64,000 bases of DNA from Microbacteriaceae bacterium VKM Ac-2855 (GCA_013204985.1 JABMLG010000011.1:62001-126000); one strand, 5' to 3'; shown: positions 24,219 to 33,634, counted from the first letter of the stretch. Made by a program: numbers and translations. Notes: a model not told the origin generated them from the sequence alone.

Positions 24219-25466
24219 GTGTCCACCGCCCAGGACAGCACCGCCGTCTCGCACGTCGGCAAGATCCGCTCGAACAACCAGGACTCCGGTTACGCCGGGC
24301 GCCAGCTGTTCGTGGTGGCCGATGGCATGGGCGGACACGCTGGAGGCGATGTCGCCTCGGCCATTGCGATCAAGCGGATCGCCGAGGCGGATCGACCGTA
24401 CGCCTCTACGTTCGAGGCGGAGGCCGCCCTGCAGACGAGCCTCCTCGCCGCCAACTCATTGCTGGCCGAAACGGTCTTCGACCACCCCGAGCTGACCGGG
24501 ATGGGCACGACCGTCAGTGCGATCGTACGCGTCGGCGAGGCCGTCGCGATCGCGCACATCGGTGATTCGCGCATCTACGTCTACCGGCACGGCAAGCTCG
24601 AGCAGGTCACGACCGACCACACCTTCGTTCAGCGGCTCGTCGACTCGGGGCGCATCACCGAGGAAGAGGCGATGACGCACCCGCGCCGCTCGGTGCTGAT
24701 GAGGGTTCTCGGCGATGTGCACACCAATCCCGAGATCGACACGCTGACCCTCGAGACCGAGCCGGGCGATCGTTGGCTGATCTGCTCCGACGGCCTCTCG
24801 GGCGTCGTCCCGCACGACGAGATCCAGAAGGACATGGCGCGCCCGGAGTCCGCACAGGACGTCGCCGACCGCCTGATCAAGGACAGCCTCTCGCACGGCG
24901 CGCCGGACAACGTCACCGTCGTCATCCTCGACATCGACGAAGCGCACGGCACCGCGGATGAACGCGAGCCGCTGATCGTGGGCTCCGCCGCGAATCCGTC
25001 ACCACTGGGTTCGGAGGACTCGCAGAGCCGGCTGCGCATCCCCGGGCTGCGACTGCACTCGCGTGCTCCCGCTTCGCAGGGTCCCACCCACTTCGAACCC
25101 GAGTCCGAGGACTACCTCGACGAGCTGATCGAGGAGGACCGCCGCCGGCATCGTCGCCGCCGCATCACCTGGTCCGTCGGCCTCGCACTGGTCGTGATCG
25201 CTGCGTTCCTCGGGGTGCTGCTGGCCTACGACTGGACGCAGTCACGCTTCTACGTCGGTACCGATGGCGACTCGGTGGTGATCTACCAGGGCATCCAGCA
25301 GGAGGTCGGCCCGTTCTCGCTCTCGAAGGAGTACGAGGACACCGGTATCCCCCTCGACTCGCTGCGTAGCTACGACGTCGAGCAGATCGAGCAGACCATC
25401 AGTGCCGACTCGTACGCGAGCGCCTACCAGATCGTCGAACGGCTCACGGATGCGGGTGGGCAGTAA
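24219..25466 (+). CDS. pstP: PP2C-family Ser/Thr phosphatase, PstP-like
   Basis: The 415-residue protein has the PP2C catalytic domain: SNNQDS near residue 20, VADGMGGHAGG for the metal-binding Asp and Gly pair, AHIGDSRIYVYR, LICSDGLSGVV, and PDNVTVVILDI. A membrane helix (WSVGLALVVIAAFLGVLLAY) lies around residues 316-336, followed by a short extracellular tail. This is the standard partner that dephosphorylates PknA, PknB and their targets. GTG 24219 starts 4 bases after fhaB. It sits before rodA in the operon. Confidence 0.95.
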   Translation: MSTAQDSTAVSHVGKIRSNNQDSGYAGRQLFVVADGMGGHAGGDVASAIAIKRIAEADRPYASTFEAEAALQTSLLAANSLLAETVFDHPELTGMGTTVSAIVRVGEAVAIAHIGDSRIYVYRHGKLEQVTTDHTFVQRLVDSGRITEEEAMTHPRRSVLMRVLGDVHTNPEIDTLTLETEPGDRWLICSDGLSGVVPHDEIQKDMARPESAQDVADRLIKDSLSHGAPDNVTVVILDIDEAHGTADEREPLIVGSAANPSPLGSEDSQSRLRIPGLRLHSRAPASQGPTHFEPESEDYLDELIEEDRRRHRRRRITWSVGLALVVIAAFLGVLLAYDWTQSRFYVGTDGDSVVIYQGIQQEVGPFSLSKEYEDTGIPLDSLRSYDVEQIEQTISADSYASAYQIVERLTDAGGQ

Positions 25467-25470
25467 CCGG

Positions 25471-26871
25471 ATGACGGACGCGAAGACACAGACGGGTACG
25501 GACACCGCACGTCGGGGCGGCGGTCCGCGAAAGTCGCGGATGATCCCGCAGAAGTTCCGCAACCTCGAGCTGGTGCTGCTCATCGCCGCGTGCGTGATCA
25601 ACACCGGTGCCATCATGCTGGTGCAGCTCGGCGCTCTGGGCGCCGTGGACACCACGCTGGTCTCGCTGGGTGTGGGGCTCTCGGTACTCGTGTTCGCGAT
25701 GCACGTGGTGCTGCGCTACCTCGCCCCCGACTCCGACCCGTTCGTGCTGCCGATCGCCACCGTGCTCAATGGGCTGGGCATCGCCGAGATCTACCGCATC
25801 GACATCGCCGACGGCTTCACCGGCTGGGACTCGGTCGCGGTACGGCAGATCGTCTGGTCCGGTCTCGCGATCGTCGCGGCGATCGCCGTGATCGTGGTGA
25901 TCCGCAATCATCGGGTCCTGTTCCGCTACACCTACATCGCCGGATTCGCGGCGATCGTACTGCTGCTGCTGCCCCTGCTGCCGTTCATCGGGCGCGAGGT
26001 CAGCGGCGCCCGCGTCTGGATCGGCATCGGCGACTTCGCCAGCTTCCAACCCGGTGAGATCGCGAAGATCGCTCTCGGCGTGTTCTTCGCCGGGTACCTG
26101 GTGCGCAATCGCGACTCCCTCTCGATGGTCGGTCGCACGTTCCTGGGGATGCGGTTCCCGCGGCTGCGCGACCTCGGCCCGCTGATCGTGGTGTGGCTGC
26201 TCTCGATGTCGGTCATCGTGTTCCAACGCGACCTGGGTACGGCCCTGCTCTATTTCGGCCTGTTCCTCGTGATGCTCTACATCGCCACCGGCCGTACCAG
26301 CTGGATCCTGCTCGGGGTCGGGTTGTTCCTCGGTGGCGCCATCGTGGCGAGCCAGACGCTCGATTACGTCAACAACCGCTTCGCGAACTGGCTCGATGCG
26401 TTCAGCAGCAGCCGTTTCGACGCGGATCCGGGCGGCAGCTACCAGCTCGTGCAGGGATTGTTCGGCCTGGCCCACGGGGGCCTGCTCGGCACCGGCCTCG
26501 GTCAGGGCATGCCCGACATCACGCCCGTGCCGCAGTCGGACTACATCATCGCCAGCCTCGGTGAGGAACTCGGCCTCGCGGGTCTGTTCGCGATCTTCGG
26601 GCTGTACCTGCTGCTCGTGTCGCGAGGCTTCCGCATCGGTTTCGCCGGGCAGGACGACTTCGGCAAACTGCTCGGTGTCGGCCTCTCCTTCGTCATCGCG
26701 CTGCAGTGCTTCATCGTCATCGGCGGCGTCACCCGGGTGATCCCGCTGACGGGCCTGACCACGCCCTTCCTCGCCGCCGGCGGATCCTCGCTCGTGGCCA
26801 ACTGGATGATCGTCGCTGTGCTGCTTCGTCTCTCCGACACGGTTCGCAATCAGCCGAGGCTGGTGGTCTAG
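25471..26871 (+). CDS. rodA: RodA/FtsW family peptidoglycan glycosyltransferase
   Basis: The 466-residue protein has about ten to twelve helices and RodA/FtsW marks: LGVFFAGYLVRNRDSLS, QRDLGTALLYFGLF and GLGQGMPDITPVPQSDYIIA, the last being the conserved extracytoplasmic loop, with DF and SDYIIA. SEDS proteins polymerise lipid II with a class B PBP, here PbpA encoded next. ATG 25471 gives MTDAKTQTGT; in-frame GTG 25456 and ATG 25450 would overlap pstP and are alternatives. Confidence 0.94.
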   Translation: MTDAKTQTGTDTARRGGGPRKSRMIPQKFRNLELVLLIAACVINTGAIMLVQLGALGAVDTTLVSLGVGLSVLVFAMHVVLRYLAPDSDPFVLPIATVLNGLGIAEIYRIDIADGFTGWDSVAVRQIVWSGLAIVAAIAVIVVIRNHRVLFRYTYIAGFAAIVLLLLPLLPFIGREVSGARVWIGIGDFASFQPGEIAKIALGVFFAGYLVRNRDSLSMVGRTFLGMRFPRLRDLGPLIVVWLLSMSVIVFQRDLGTALLYFGLFLVMLYIATGRTSWILLGVGLFLGGAIVASQTLDYVNNRFANWLDAFSSSRFDADPGGSYQLVQGLFGLAHGGLLGTGLGQGMPDITPVPQSDYIIASLGEELGLAGLFAIFGLYLLLVSRGFRIGFAGQDDFGKLLGVGLSFVIALQCFIVIGGVTRVIPLTGLTTPFLAAGGSSLVANWMIVAVLLRLSDTVRNQPRLVV

Positions 26872-26908
26872 TGCGGATGCGTACCGAAACCACCGAGACG
26901 AGTCTCCG

Positions 26909-28363
26909 ATGAACCGTGAACTGAAGCGAGTGAGCTTCGTGGTCCTCACGATGTTCGTGGCCCTCTTCGTCTCGACGACGACGATCCAGGTGTTCCAGGC
27001 CGACAACCTGTCGGAGGACGCCCGCAACACCCGCACCCTCTACGAGAGCTTCTCCACCGAGCGCGGGGCGATCCTCGTCGCCGGCCAGCCGATCGCGACC
27101 TCCACGCCGAGCGACGACGTCTACAAGTTCCAGCGCCAGTACGCGAACGGACCGCTGTACTCCTCCGTCACCGGCTACTTCACCCTGAATCAGGGCACCA
27201 CGGGCATCGAGAGCGCTCTGAACGACTACCTCTCGGGTACGTCGAACTCGCAGTTCTTCGACTCGATCAACAACCTCGTGTCGGGCCAGGATCCGAAGGG
27301 CGCCTCCGTCGAGCTCTCGATCGACCCCGTCGCCCAGCAGGCGGCCTACGACGCTCTCGGCAACTACACCGGAGCCGTCGTCGTGACCGAGCCGGCGACC
27401 GGGCGCATCCTGGCCATGGTCTCCAAGCCCGACTTCGACCCGAACGCACTCGCCTCGCACGACACCGATCAGGTGCTCGCCGCCTACGACACCCTGAACG
27501 ACGCCGACGGCGATCCGCTCGTCAATCGCGCGATCGGCGGCCGGATGAATCCGCCCGGCTCCGTCTTCAAGCTCGTGGTCGCCTCCGCGGCGATCGAGTC
27601 GGGCCGGTTCACCGCCGAGTCCACCTTCCCCAACCTCGCGTCGTACACCTTGCCCGGATCCAGCTCGCAGGTGATCAACTCCGGCGGCGGCACCTGCGGC
27701 GGCGGCGACACCGTCACGCTCGCCACCGCCGTCGCGCTCTCGTGCAACGTGCCGATGGCCGAGATGGGAGTCGAACTGGGTTCGGATGCGATTCGCAGCA
27801 TGGCCGAGAAGTACGGTTTCGACACGGAGCTCGAGATCCCGGTGACCGTCGAAGAGAGCACGTATCCGACCGTCACCGACGACGCGCAGACCGCGCTCAC
27901 CGCGTTCGGGCAGTACGACGTGCGCGCCACGCCGCTGCAGATCGCCATGGTCTCGGCCGCGATCGCCAACGGTGGCGCAGTGATGCAGCCGAGCCTCGTC
28001 GACGCCATCCGATCGCAGGATCTCAGCGTGATCCAGCAGTTCCAGAAGCGCGTGCTGAACACCGCCGTCAGCAAGCAGACCGCCGACACGATCAAGGCCA
28101 TGATGGTCAGCAGTGTGCAGAGCGGCGCTGCGACGAATGCAACAATAGAGGGCGTCAGCGTGGCCGGTAAGACTGGCACGGCCGAGAACGGATCCGACGA
28201 TCCGTACACCCTCTGGTTCACCGGTTTTGCCCCAGCGGACGATCCACAGTTCGCAATCACCGTCCTCATCGAGGATGGCGGGGGGCTCGGCCAGACCGGG
28301 TACGGCAACCTGCTTGCCGCACCCATCGCGAAACAGGTACTAGAGGCGGTGCTGAACGAATGA
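26909..28363 (+). CDS. pbpA: Class B penicillin-binding protein, PbpA-like
   Basis: The 484-residue protein has an N-terminal membrane helix (VSFVVLTMFVALFVSTTTIQ), a dimerisation domain and a transpeptidase domain with SVFK (Ser218, Lys221), SCN (Ser278, Cys279, Asn280) and KTG (Lys421). The SCN variant of SxN is normal in this branch. It makes cross-links with the RodA-type SEDS protein encoded upstream. The last codons overlap the pknA start by 4 bases (ATGA), which couples the two. Confidence 0.95.
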   Translation: MNRELKRVSFVVLTMFVALFVSTTTIQVFQADNLSEDARNTRTLYESFSTERGAILVAGQPIATSTPSDDVYKFQRQYANGPLYSSVTGYFTLNQGTTGIESALNDYLSGTSNSQFFDSINNLVSGQDPKGASVELSIDPVAQQAAYDALGNYTGAVVVTEPATGRILAMVSKPDFDPNALASHDTDQVLAAYDTLNDADGDPLVNRAIGGRMNPPGSVFKLVVASAAIESGRFTAESTFPNLASYTLPGSSSQVINSGGGTCGGGDTVTLATAVALSCNVPMAEMGVELGSDAIRSMAEKYGFDTELEIPVTVEESTYPTVTDDAQTALTAFGQYDVRATPLQIAMVSAAIANGGAVMQPSLVDAIRSQDLSVIQQFQKRVLNTAVSKQTADTIKAMMVSSVQSGAATNATIEGVSVAGKTGTAENGSDDPYTLWFTGFAPADDPQFAITVLIEDGGGLGQTGYGNLLAAPIAKQVLEAVLNE

Positions 28364-30105
28364 GACCTACTACAGGGCTCACCTTCGGGGGACGATACGA
28401 GCTGCAGTCTCGGATCGCGATCGGCGGTATGGGCGAGGTGTGGCAGGCCACGGACCTCGTCATCGGCCGCACCATCGCGATCAAGATCTTGAAGGACGAA
28501 TACCTCGGTGACCCGGGATTCCTCGAGCGTTTCCGCGCCGAGGCCCGTCACGCCGCGCTCGTGAACCACGAGGGCATCGCGAACGTCTACGACTACGGCG
28601 AGGAGGACGGCTCCGCCTACCTCGTGATGGAGCTGGTCCCCGGCGAGGCGCTGTCGACCATCCTCGAGCGCGAGCGCGTGCTGTCCACCGACAAGGTGCT
28701 CGACATCGTCGCCCAGACCGCCCTCGCCCTGCACGCCGCGCACGCCGCCGGACTCGTGCACCGCGATGTGAAGCCGGGCAACCTGCTGATCACGCCCGAC
28801 GGCCGCGTCAAGATCACCGACTTCGGCATCGCCCGCATCGCCGACCAGGTGCCGCTCACGGCCACCGGTCAGGTGATGGGCACGGTGCAGTACCTCTCGC
28901 CCGAGCAGGCGAGCGGACAGCCCGCGTCGCCGGCGACCGACATCTACTCGCTCGGCATCGTCGCGTACGAGTGTCTCGCCGGGCGGCGCCCGTTCACGGG
29001 CGAGTCGCAGGTCGCGATCGCGATGGCGCAGATCAACGAGACGCCGCCCGAGCTGCCGGTCACAGTGGCCGAGCCGGTGCGCAATCTCGTCTACTCCTGC
29101 ATCGCGAAGAAGCCCGCCGACCGGCCGGCGACCGCCGCGCACCTCGCTCGTGCTGCGCAGGCTCTGCGCATCGGCGACGTCCGCGCCGCGGCTCTCGCCG
29201 TGCCCACCATCATCGGTTCCGGCATCGAGGTCGCCACGGTCGCGACCACCGTGATGCCCGGCGCCGCTGCTGCGACCACGCAGGCCACCACGTTGCTGCC
29301 CTCGGGCGCGCCGGCCACCACGGCCCTGGCCGCCAGCGCCGAGACGGTGGAGGATGCTCCTCCGGTGAAGAAGCGCAGCCCGTGGACCTGGCCGCTGATC
29401 GCCCTGATCGTGATCCTCGTCGTCGTCATCGGCGGCACGATCTTCGCCCTGACGACCAACAACTCGGCCGACCCCGTGCCCACCTCGGCGAGTCCGACCG
29501 CGTCGTCGACTCCGTCGCGGACCCCGACTCCGGCCCCGACGCCGACGGCCACCTCGAACACTGTCGTGATCAACGCCGACGACTACAAGGGCAAGAGCTT
29601 CGACGAGGTCGAGGCCGCCCTGCGGGCACTGGGGATGGGCGTGTCGCGCGAGGACGGCACCGCTGCCACCACGGCCGATCAGGTCGGCACCGTCGAAGAC
29701 GTCAACCCGACGGCGAACGTGCCGGCCGGTACCACCATCGTCGTCACCGTCTACACCGACGTCGTCACGCCCACCGCTCCAGCCTCCGCACCGACGACGC
29801 CCTCGGCGACGGTCGCGGCGGGCGCCTCCTTCAACGTGACGCTGCCGGCAGCCGGGTGCCCGACCGGCACGAGTCTTTCGGGATACCGGGTCGCTGCAGA
29901 CGGCGGCGACGCCTCCGTGACGAGCACCAACCCGTCGAACTCGAACACCGCGCTCATCACGGCCGGTCCGACGGCCGGCTCGATCTCGATCACGTACACC
30001 GTGATCTGCGGAGAAACCGAATCGTCCGCGTCGCCGGCCCTCACCGTCACGGTCACGGTCGGCTCCACGCCGTCGGCGACGCCGACGTCGACCCCCGACA
30101 ACTGA
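28360..30105 (+). CDS. pknA: Ser/Thr protein kinase, PknA-like, with PASTA and an extra exported domain
   Basis: The 581-residue protein has the Hanks-type kinase domain in its first 275 residues (IGGMGEVW, AIKILK, HRDVKPGNLL, DFGIAR), a membrane helix around residues 345-367, and an exported part with one PASTA-like unit (about 402-467, GKSFDEVEAALRALGM and ending VVTVYTDV) and a further strand-rich domain (about 490-568) with two Cys. PknA of Mycobacterium tuberculosis lacks PASTA units, so this ectodomain is longer than the model. It phosphorylates division and wall proteins. It follows pbpA with a 4-base overlap. Confidence 0.93.
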   Translation: MRPTTGLTFGGRYELQSRIAIGGMGEVWQATDLVIGRTIAIKILKDEYLGDPGFLERFRAEARHAALVNHEGIANVYDYGEEDGSAYLVMELVPGEALSTILERERVLSTDKVLDIVAQTALALHAAHAAGLVHRDVKPGNLLITPDGRVKITDFGIARIADQVPLTATGQVMGTVQYLSPEQASGQPASPATDIYSLGIVAYECLAGRRPFTGESQVAIAMAQINETPPELPVTVAEPVRNLVYSCIAKKPADRPATAAHLARAAQALRIGDVRAAALAVPTIIGSGIEVATVATTVMPGAAAATTQATTLLPSGAPATTALAASAETVEDAPPVKKRSPWTWPLIALIVILVVVIGGTIFALTTNNSADPVPTSASPTASSTPSRTPTPAPTPTATSNTVVINADDYKGKSFDEVEAALRALGMGVSREDGTAATTADQVGTVEDVNPTANVPAGTTIVVTVYTDVVTPTAPASAPTTPSATVAAGASFNVTLPAAGCPTGTSLSGYRVAADGGDASVTSTNPSNSNTALITAGPTAGSISITYTVICGETESSASPALTVTVTVGSTPSATPTSTPDN

Positions 30106-30172
30106 GTCCGGGTCCGGGATGTCGCTGGGGGAGCGACCATCGGCGGCTCAGGAGAGGCCCGGCGCGCCCGGG

Positions 30173-30178
30173 TACACT
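30173..30178 (+). promoter_or_regulatory. Possible extended -10 of a pknB promoter
   Basis: TACACT with an upstream GG fits a -10 element; it is about 58 bases before the chosen pknB start. No clear -35 is seen. It would give pknB its own transcript besides read-through from pknA. Confidence 0.35.
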
Positions 30179-30235
30179 GGCCGTGGTTCGGGGGAGGACC
30201 GTGGTTTGGACGAGAAATATAACGGGAGTGCGCCA

Positions 30236-31936
30236 GTGACGGATGAGGGTCGCCTGATCGCGGGAAGATATCAGGTCGGTCCGCTTCTCGGACGCGGCGG
30301 GATGTCCGACGTGTACCTCGGCACCGACACCCGGCTGGGGCGTACGGTCGCGATCAAGGAGCTGAAGCTCGCTCTTGCGGCCGACTCGTCGTTCCGGCTC
30401 CGTTTCCGTCAGGAGGCCCAGGCCGCGTCGCGCATGTCGCATCCCACCATCGTCCGCGTCTTCGACGCCGGCGAGGAGGTCTCGGTCGACGACCGCGGCG
30501 AGGAGGTGCGCCGACCGTACATCGTGATGGAACACGTCGAAGGCCGGCTCCTCAAAGACATCATTTCCGAGGGCCCCGTCGATCTCGACGAGGCCGCGCG
30601 GATCACCGAGGGCATCCTCACCGCGCTCGAGTACTCGCACCGCGCCGGTGTGGTGCACCGCGACATCAAGCCGGGCAACATCATGCTGACCCCGTCGGGC
30701 CAGGTGAAGGTGATGGATTTCGGTATCGCCCGAGCCGTCTCCGACTCCGCCGCGACCGTGGCGCAGACCACCGCCATCCTCGGCACCGCCGCCTACTTCT
30801 CGCCCGAGCAGGCGAAGGGCGAGCAGGTGGATGCGCGCACCGACCTCTACTCAGCCGGCATCATCCTCTTCGAGCTCCTCACCGGGCGCGCACCCTTCCG
30901 CGGCGATACTCCGGTCGCCGTGGCCTATCAGCATGTCAGCGAGACTCCTCCGGCGCCCAGCTCGATCAATCCGCAGGTCACTCCGGCTCTCGACTACGTC
31001 GTCGCGCACGCTCTCTCGAAGGATCGTTTCGAGCGTTTCCAGGGCGCCGCCGAGTTCCGGGAGGATCTCGAGGCCGCGATGGACGGCACCCTGAGCGACA
31101 GCAAGTCGGTCGACGACTTCAGCAGCACCCTGTTCGGCGCGACCCGAGCCGCGGCTCCCGGCGACTCCGCACTCGCGCTGCGCCAGCTCGCCGAGGACAA
31201 CTCGATCGTGCGCACGCAGCGCCGCCCGCCGGTGCTGTGGATCTGGTCGTCGATCGTCGTCTTGGCCGTCATCGTCGCCGCACTGGTGATCTGGGTGCTG
31301 ACGCTGCAACCCACCACCCAGCTCCCGGATGCGAGCCGGGAGGTGCCCACGCTCACCGGAACCAGCTACGACAGCGCCGCCGATACACTCGGACTCCTCG
31401 AACTCGTGCCGAGCCAGCTCACCGAGTACAGCAACGACGTGCCGAAGGATCAGGTCGTGCGCACGGATCCGGCAGCGGGCACCATCGTCTCGCCGCAGAC
31501 GGTCATCCGCGTCTACGTCTCGCTCGGTGCGCAGCCCATCGCCGTACCGAGTCTCGCGGGTCTGACGGCGGCCGATGCGGTCTCCGCACTCACCGCCGCC
31601 GGACTCGTCGAAGGGTCGCAGACGCGGCAGGACTCCCCGACGGTCCCTGCGGAGACCATCATCTCGACCGACCCTGCCGGTGACGCGCCCGTGGCGAGCG
31701 GCTCCATGGTGAATCTGGTGATCTCGACGGGCGAGGTCAGCCTGCCCGACCTGGTCGGCGAAGACTTCGCCACGGCCAAAGCCACCCTCGAGGCGGCGGA
31801 TCTGCAGCTCGCGGTCGACCCGCGGTTCGACGGCGGCTGCGAGGAGACCGACGGCGACCCGGTGACCGATCAGTTCCCCGACGCCGGGAAGGTCGCTCAG
31901 AAGAGCATCATCGCTCTCGTCTACTGCACGGGCTGA
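30236..31936 (+). CDS. pknB: PASTA-domain Ser/Thr protein kinase PknB-like
   Basis: The 566-residue protein has a kinase domain (GRGGMSDVYLG, AIKELK, HRDIKPGNIM, MDFGIAR), a membrane helix at about residues 334-357 and three PASTA units outside (about 370-432, 434-500, 501-566), each with the G-x-ALxxLGL-like helix and DPAAG or DPAGD turn. PASTA units bind muropeptides. GTG 30236 follows GGGAG with a 7-base gap; GTG/TTG codons upstream are open but less supported. The gene ends the operon, its last 16 bases overlapping the convergent pabA. Confidence 0.94.
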   Translation: MTDEGRLIAGRYQVGPLLGRGGMSDVYLGTDTRLGRTVAIKELKLALAADSSFRLRFRQEAQAASRMSHPTIVRVFDAGEEVSVDDRGEEVRRPYIVMEHVEGRLLKDIISEGPVDLDEAARITEGILTALEYSHRAGVVHRDIKPGNIMLTPSGQVKVMDFGIARAVSDSAATVAQTTAILGTAAYFSPEQAKGEQVDARTDLYSAGIILFELLTGRAPFRGDTPVAVAYQHVSETPPAPSSINPQVTPALDYVVAHALSKDRFERFQGAAEFREDLEAAMDGTLSDSKSVDDFSSTLFGATRAAAPGDSALALRQLAEDNSIVRTQRRPPVLWIWSSIVVLAVIVAALVIWVLTLQPTTQLPDASREVPTLTGTSYDSAADTLGLLELVPSQLTEYSNDVPKDQVVRTDPAAGTIVSPQTVIRVYVSLGAQPIAVPSLAGLTAADAVSALTAAGLVEGSQTRQDSPTVPAETIISTDPAGDAPVASGSMVNLVISTGEVSLPDLVGEDFATAKATLEAADLQLAVDPRFDGGCEETDGDPVTDQFPDAGKVAQKSIIALVYCTG

Positions 31937-32574
31937 TCCGCGGAGCGACGCAGCGGGCTGAGGCCGGCACCGCGGCGCGCGGCGTCCTCGTTCCCGGCCG
32001 ACTCGAGCCAGTTGCCCAGCAATTGGTAGCCGCTTTCGGTCATCACCGACTCCGGATGGAATTGCACACCCCAGGCCGGCGCCGAGACGTGCTGCAGCGC
32101 CATGATGGTGCCCGCATCCGTGCGCGCCGTCACGCGGAGTGAGGGCGGAACGGTGCCGTCCACAACAGCGAGGGAGTGGTAGCGCGTCGCCGTGAACGGT
32201 TGGGGGAGTCCGCCGAAGAGGCCTGTCCCGTCGTGCCGTATCGAGGAGGTGCGTCCGTGCATCAGTTCATCCGCGACCGCAACGGTGGCGCCGAGCGCCT
32301 CCGCAAGAGCCTGGTGACCGAGGCACACACCGAGCAGGGGGATGCGCGCGTCGATGGCGGCGCGGACGACCGCGATCGACACCCCTGCATCCGCGGGAGT
32401 TCCTGGCCCGGGCGAGACCAGGACCGCGTCGTAGCCGCGGATCCGCAGTGGCGCATCCGCGGCCGCGAAGTCGTCGTTCTCGACCACCGTCGTGCGCGCG
32501 CCCAGCTCGCGCAGGTACGCGTCGAGCGTGAAGACGAAGCTGTCGTAGTTGTCGACGACGAGAACTGAGGTCAC
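31921..32574 (-). CDS. pabA: Glutamine amidotransferase subunit of anthranilate/aminodeoxychorismate synthase
   Basis: The 217-residue protein is a class I glutamine amidotransferase: MTSVLVVDNYDSFVFTLDAY, SPGPGTP for the oxyanion site, GVCLGHQ with the nucleophile Cys, and GVQFHPES with the His-Glu pair. It resembles PabA/TrpG and supplies ammonia to a chorismate-using synthase subunit. It sits alone in the wall-signalling cluster, which is typical of Actinobacteria, and trpE or pabB is not near. The stop lies inside the end of pknB, a 16-base convergent overlap. Confidence 0.9.
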   Translation of the reverse strand: MTSVLVVDNYDSFVFTLDAYLRELGARTTVVENDDFAAADAPLRIRGYDAVLVSPGPGTPADAGVSIAVVRAAIDARIPLLGVCLGHQALAEALGATVAVADELMHGRTSSIRHDGTGLFGGLPQPFTATRYHSLAVVDGTVPPSLRVTARTDAGTIMALQHVSAPAWGVQFHPESVMTESGYQLLGNWLESAGNEDAARRGAGLSPLRRSADQPVQ

Positions 32575-32621
32575 GGCTGTTCCGGGGTCACTGCTTGTCC
32601 GAGGTCACGGCTTGTCCCGGG

Positions 32622-32786
32622 TCACTGCTGGACGGTGACGTTCTGATCCAGGACGAGCGACTGCACCCACGGGAAGATCCACTCCGCGAGGGCGAACAGC
32701 ACCGCTGCCGCGAGCAGTAGCACGATCAGGAGTCGGACCCACCAGGGTCCCGGCAACACATGCCAGAGAGCCGCGTACACGCTCAT
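32622..32786 (-). CDS. Small membrane protein (54 aa) coupled to the class E sortase gene
   Basis: ATG 32784-32786 gives MSVYAALWHVLPGPWWVRLL and continues through one hydrophobic helix (LLIVLLLAAAVLFALAEWIF) to PWVQSLVLDQNVTVQQ. The start overlaps the stop of the sortase gene by 4 bases, so the two are translated together. Small proteins at this place recur in Actinobacteria, with no known role; it may help assemble the sortase. No cysteine or signal peptidase site is present. Confidence 0.7.
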   Translation of the reverse strand: MSVYAALWHVLPGPWWVRLLIVLLLAAAVLFALAEWIFPWVQSLVLDQNVTVQQ

Positions 32787-33595
32787 CCCTCCTTCGCGAC
32801 GGTCGCCGCGATCTCGGTGGGCGGGCCGGCGGAGCGCGGCTGCCAGGATTCGAAGACGCCGTAGGCGATGATCCGCTCGGCCGTCGAGTACAGCGGATTG
32901 CAGCTCGTGAGAGTGATCAGCCGGTCGGTGGCCGCTACATCGGTGCTCCACGGCACCGGGTCGATCACATCCACCGCTGAGGGTTGAACGTATTCGAGAT
33001 TGCGGAAGCGGTAGGTGTACCAGCCGTCGGCCGTCTCGATGTAGATCGCGTCGCCCAGTTGCAGCTCGTCGATCAGATGCATACCACCGCCGTAGGCGCT
33101 GCGGTGCGCCGCGACCGCGAAGTTGCCGACCTCGCCGGGCATCTGCGTCTCGGGGTAGTGGCCGATGCTGCCCTCATCGAGCACGTTCGCCGCGTCGACG
33201 CCCTCCGCGATCGTGCGCACCCAGCCCTCGCCGTAGCGCGGGATGTAGAGGTTGCCGAAGGAGGTGTCGAGGGCCGCGGCCGTCGCGACGACCGGGGCGC
33301 CGTAGTCGACCGGGGCCGGGGGAGCGGTGGGGTCCGCGCTGCCGGTGTCGACCGGTGTCGGCTCCGCCGTCGGAGTGGCCCAGGATTCACGCAGTTCGGC
33401 GGCCTCGGTGGTCTGCTTGTTCGCGACGACCGCATCGTTCCACCACAACTGCCAGCCCAGATAGAGCAGCACGAGAACGCCGGCGGTGATCAGGAGTTCG
33501 CCCAGAACTCCGAAGATCGAGATTCGCCGACGGCGGCGGCGAGGCCGCTTCAGCGCTTCGGGGACCGAAGTGTCGTGCGGCTCCGGGTCGATCAT
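32783..33595 (-). CDS. srtE: Class E sortase
   Basis: The 270-residue protein has an Arg-rich cytoplasmic start (KRPRRRRRRIS), a membrane helix (LLITAGVLVLLYLGW), a Pro/Thr linker and a sortase domain with AVAAHRSAYGG for the catalytic His, TLTSCNP for the nucleophile Cys and AERIIAYG for the catalytic Arg. Class E sortases cleave LAXTG-type signals, mainly in high-GC Gram-positives. ATG 33593-33595 gives MIDPEPHD. Its likely promoter overlaps that of crgA, and it is cotranscribed with the 54-residue protein and perhaps pabA. No sorting substrate is encoded in the window. Confidence 0.93.
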   Translation of the reverse strand: MIDPEPHDTSVPEALKRPRRRRRRISIFGVLGELLITAGVLVLLYLGWQLWWNDAVVANKQTTEAAELRESWATPTAEPTPVDTGSADPTAPPAPVDYGAPVVATAAALDTSFGNLYIPRYGEGWVRTIAEGVDAANVLDEGSIGHYPETQMPGEVGNFAVAAHRSAYGGGMHLIDELQLGDAIYIETADGWYTYRFRNLEYVQPSAVDVIDPVPWSTDVAATDRLITLTSCNPLYSTAERIIAYGVFESWQPRSAGPPTEIAATVAKEG

Positions 33596-33604
33596 GGCCC
33601 TGAT

Positions 33605-33627
33605 TCTATAGAGGCTCCTTGTACACT
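33605..33627. promoter_or_regulatory. Overlapping divergent leaderless promoters of srtE and crgA
   Basis: TATAGA on the minus strand (33605-33610) lies 9 bases before the srtE ATG, and TACACT on the plus strand (33622-33627) lies 7 bases before the crgA ATG. Both place transcription starts close to the start codons. Neither gene has a clear ribosome site. This is inference from spacing. Confidence 0.45.
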
Positions 33628-33634
33628 CGACGTC

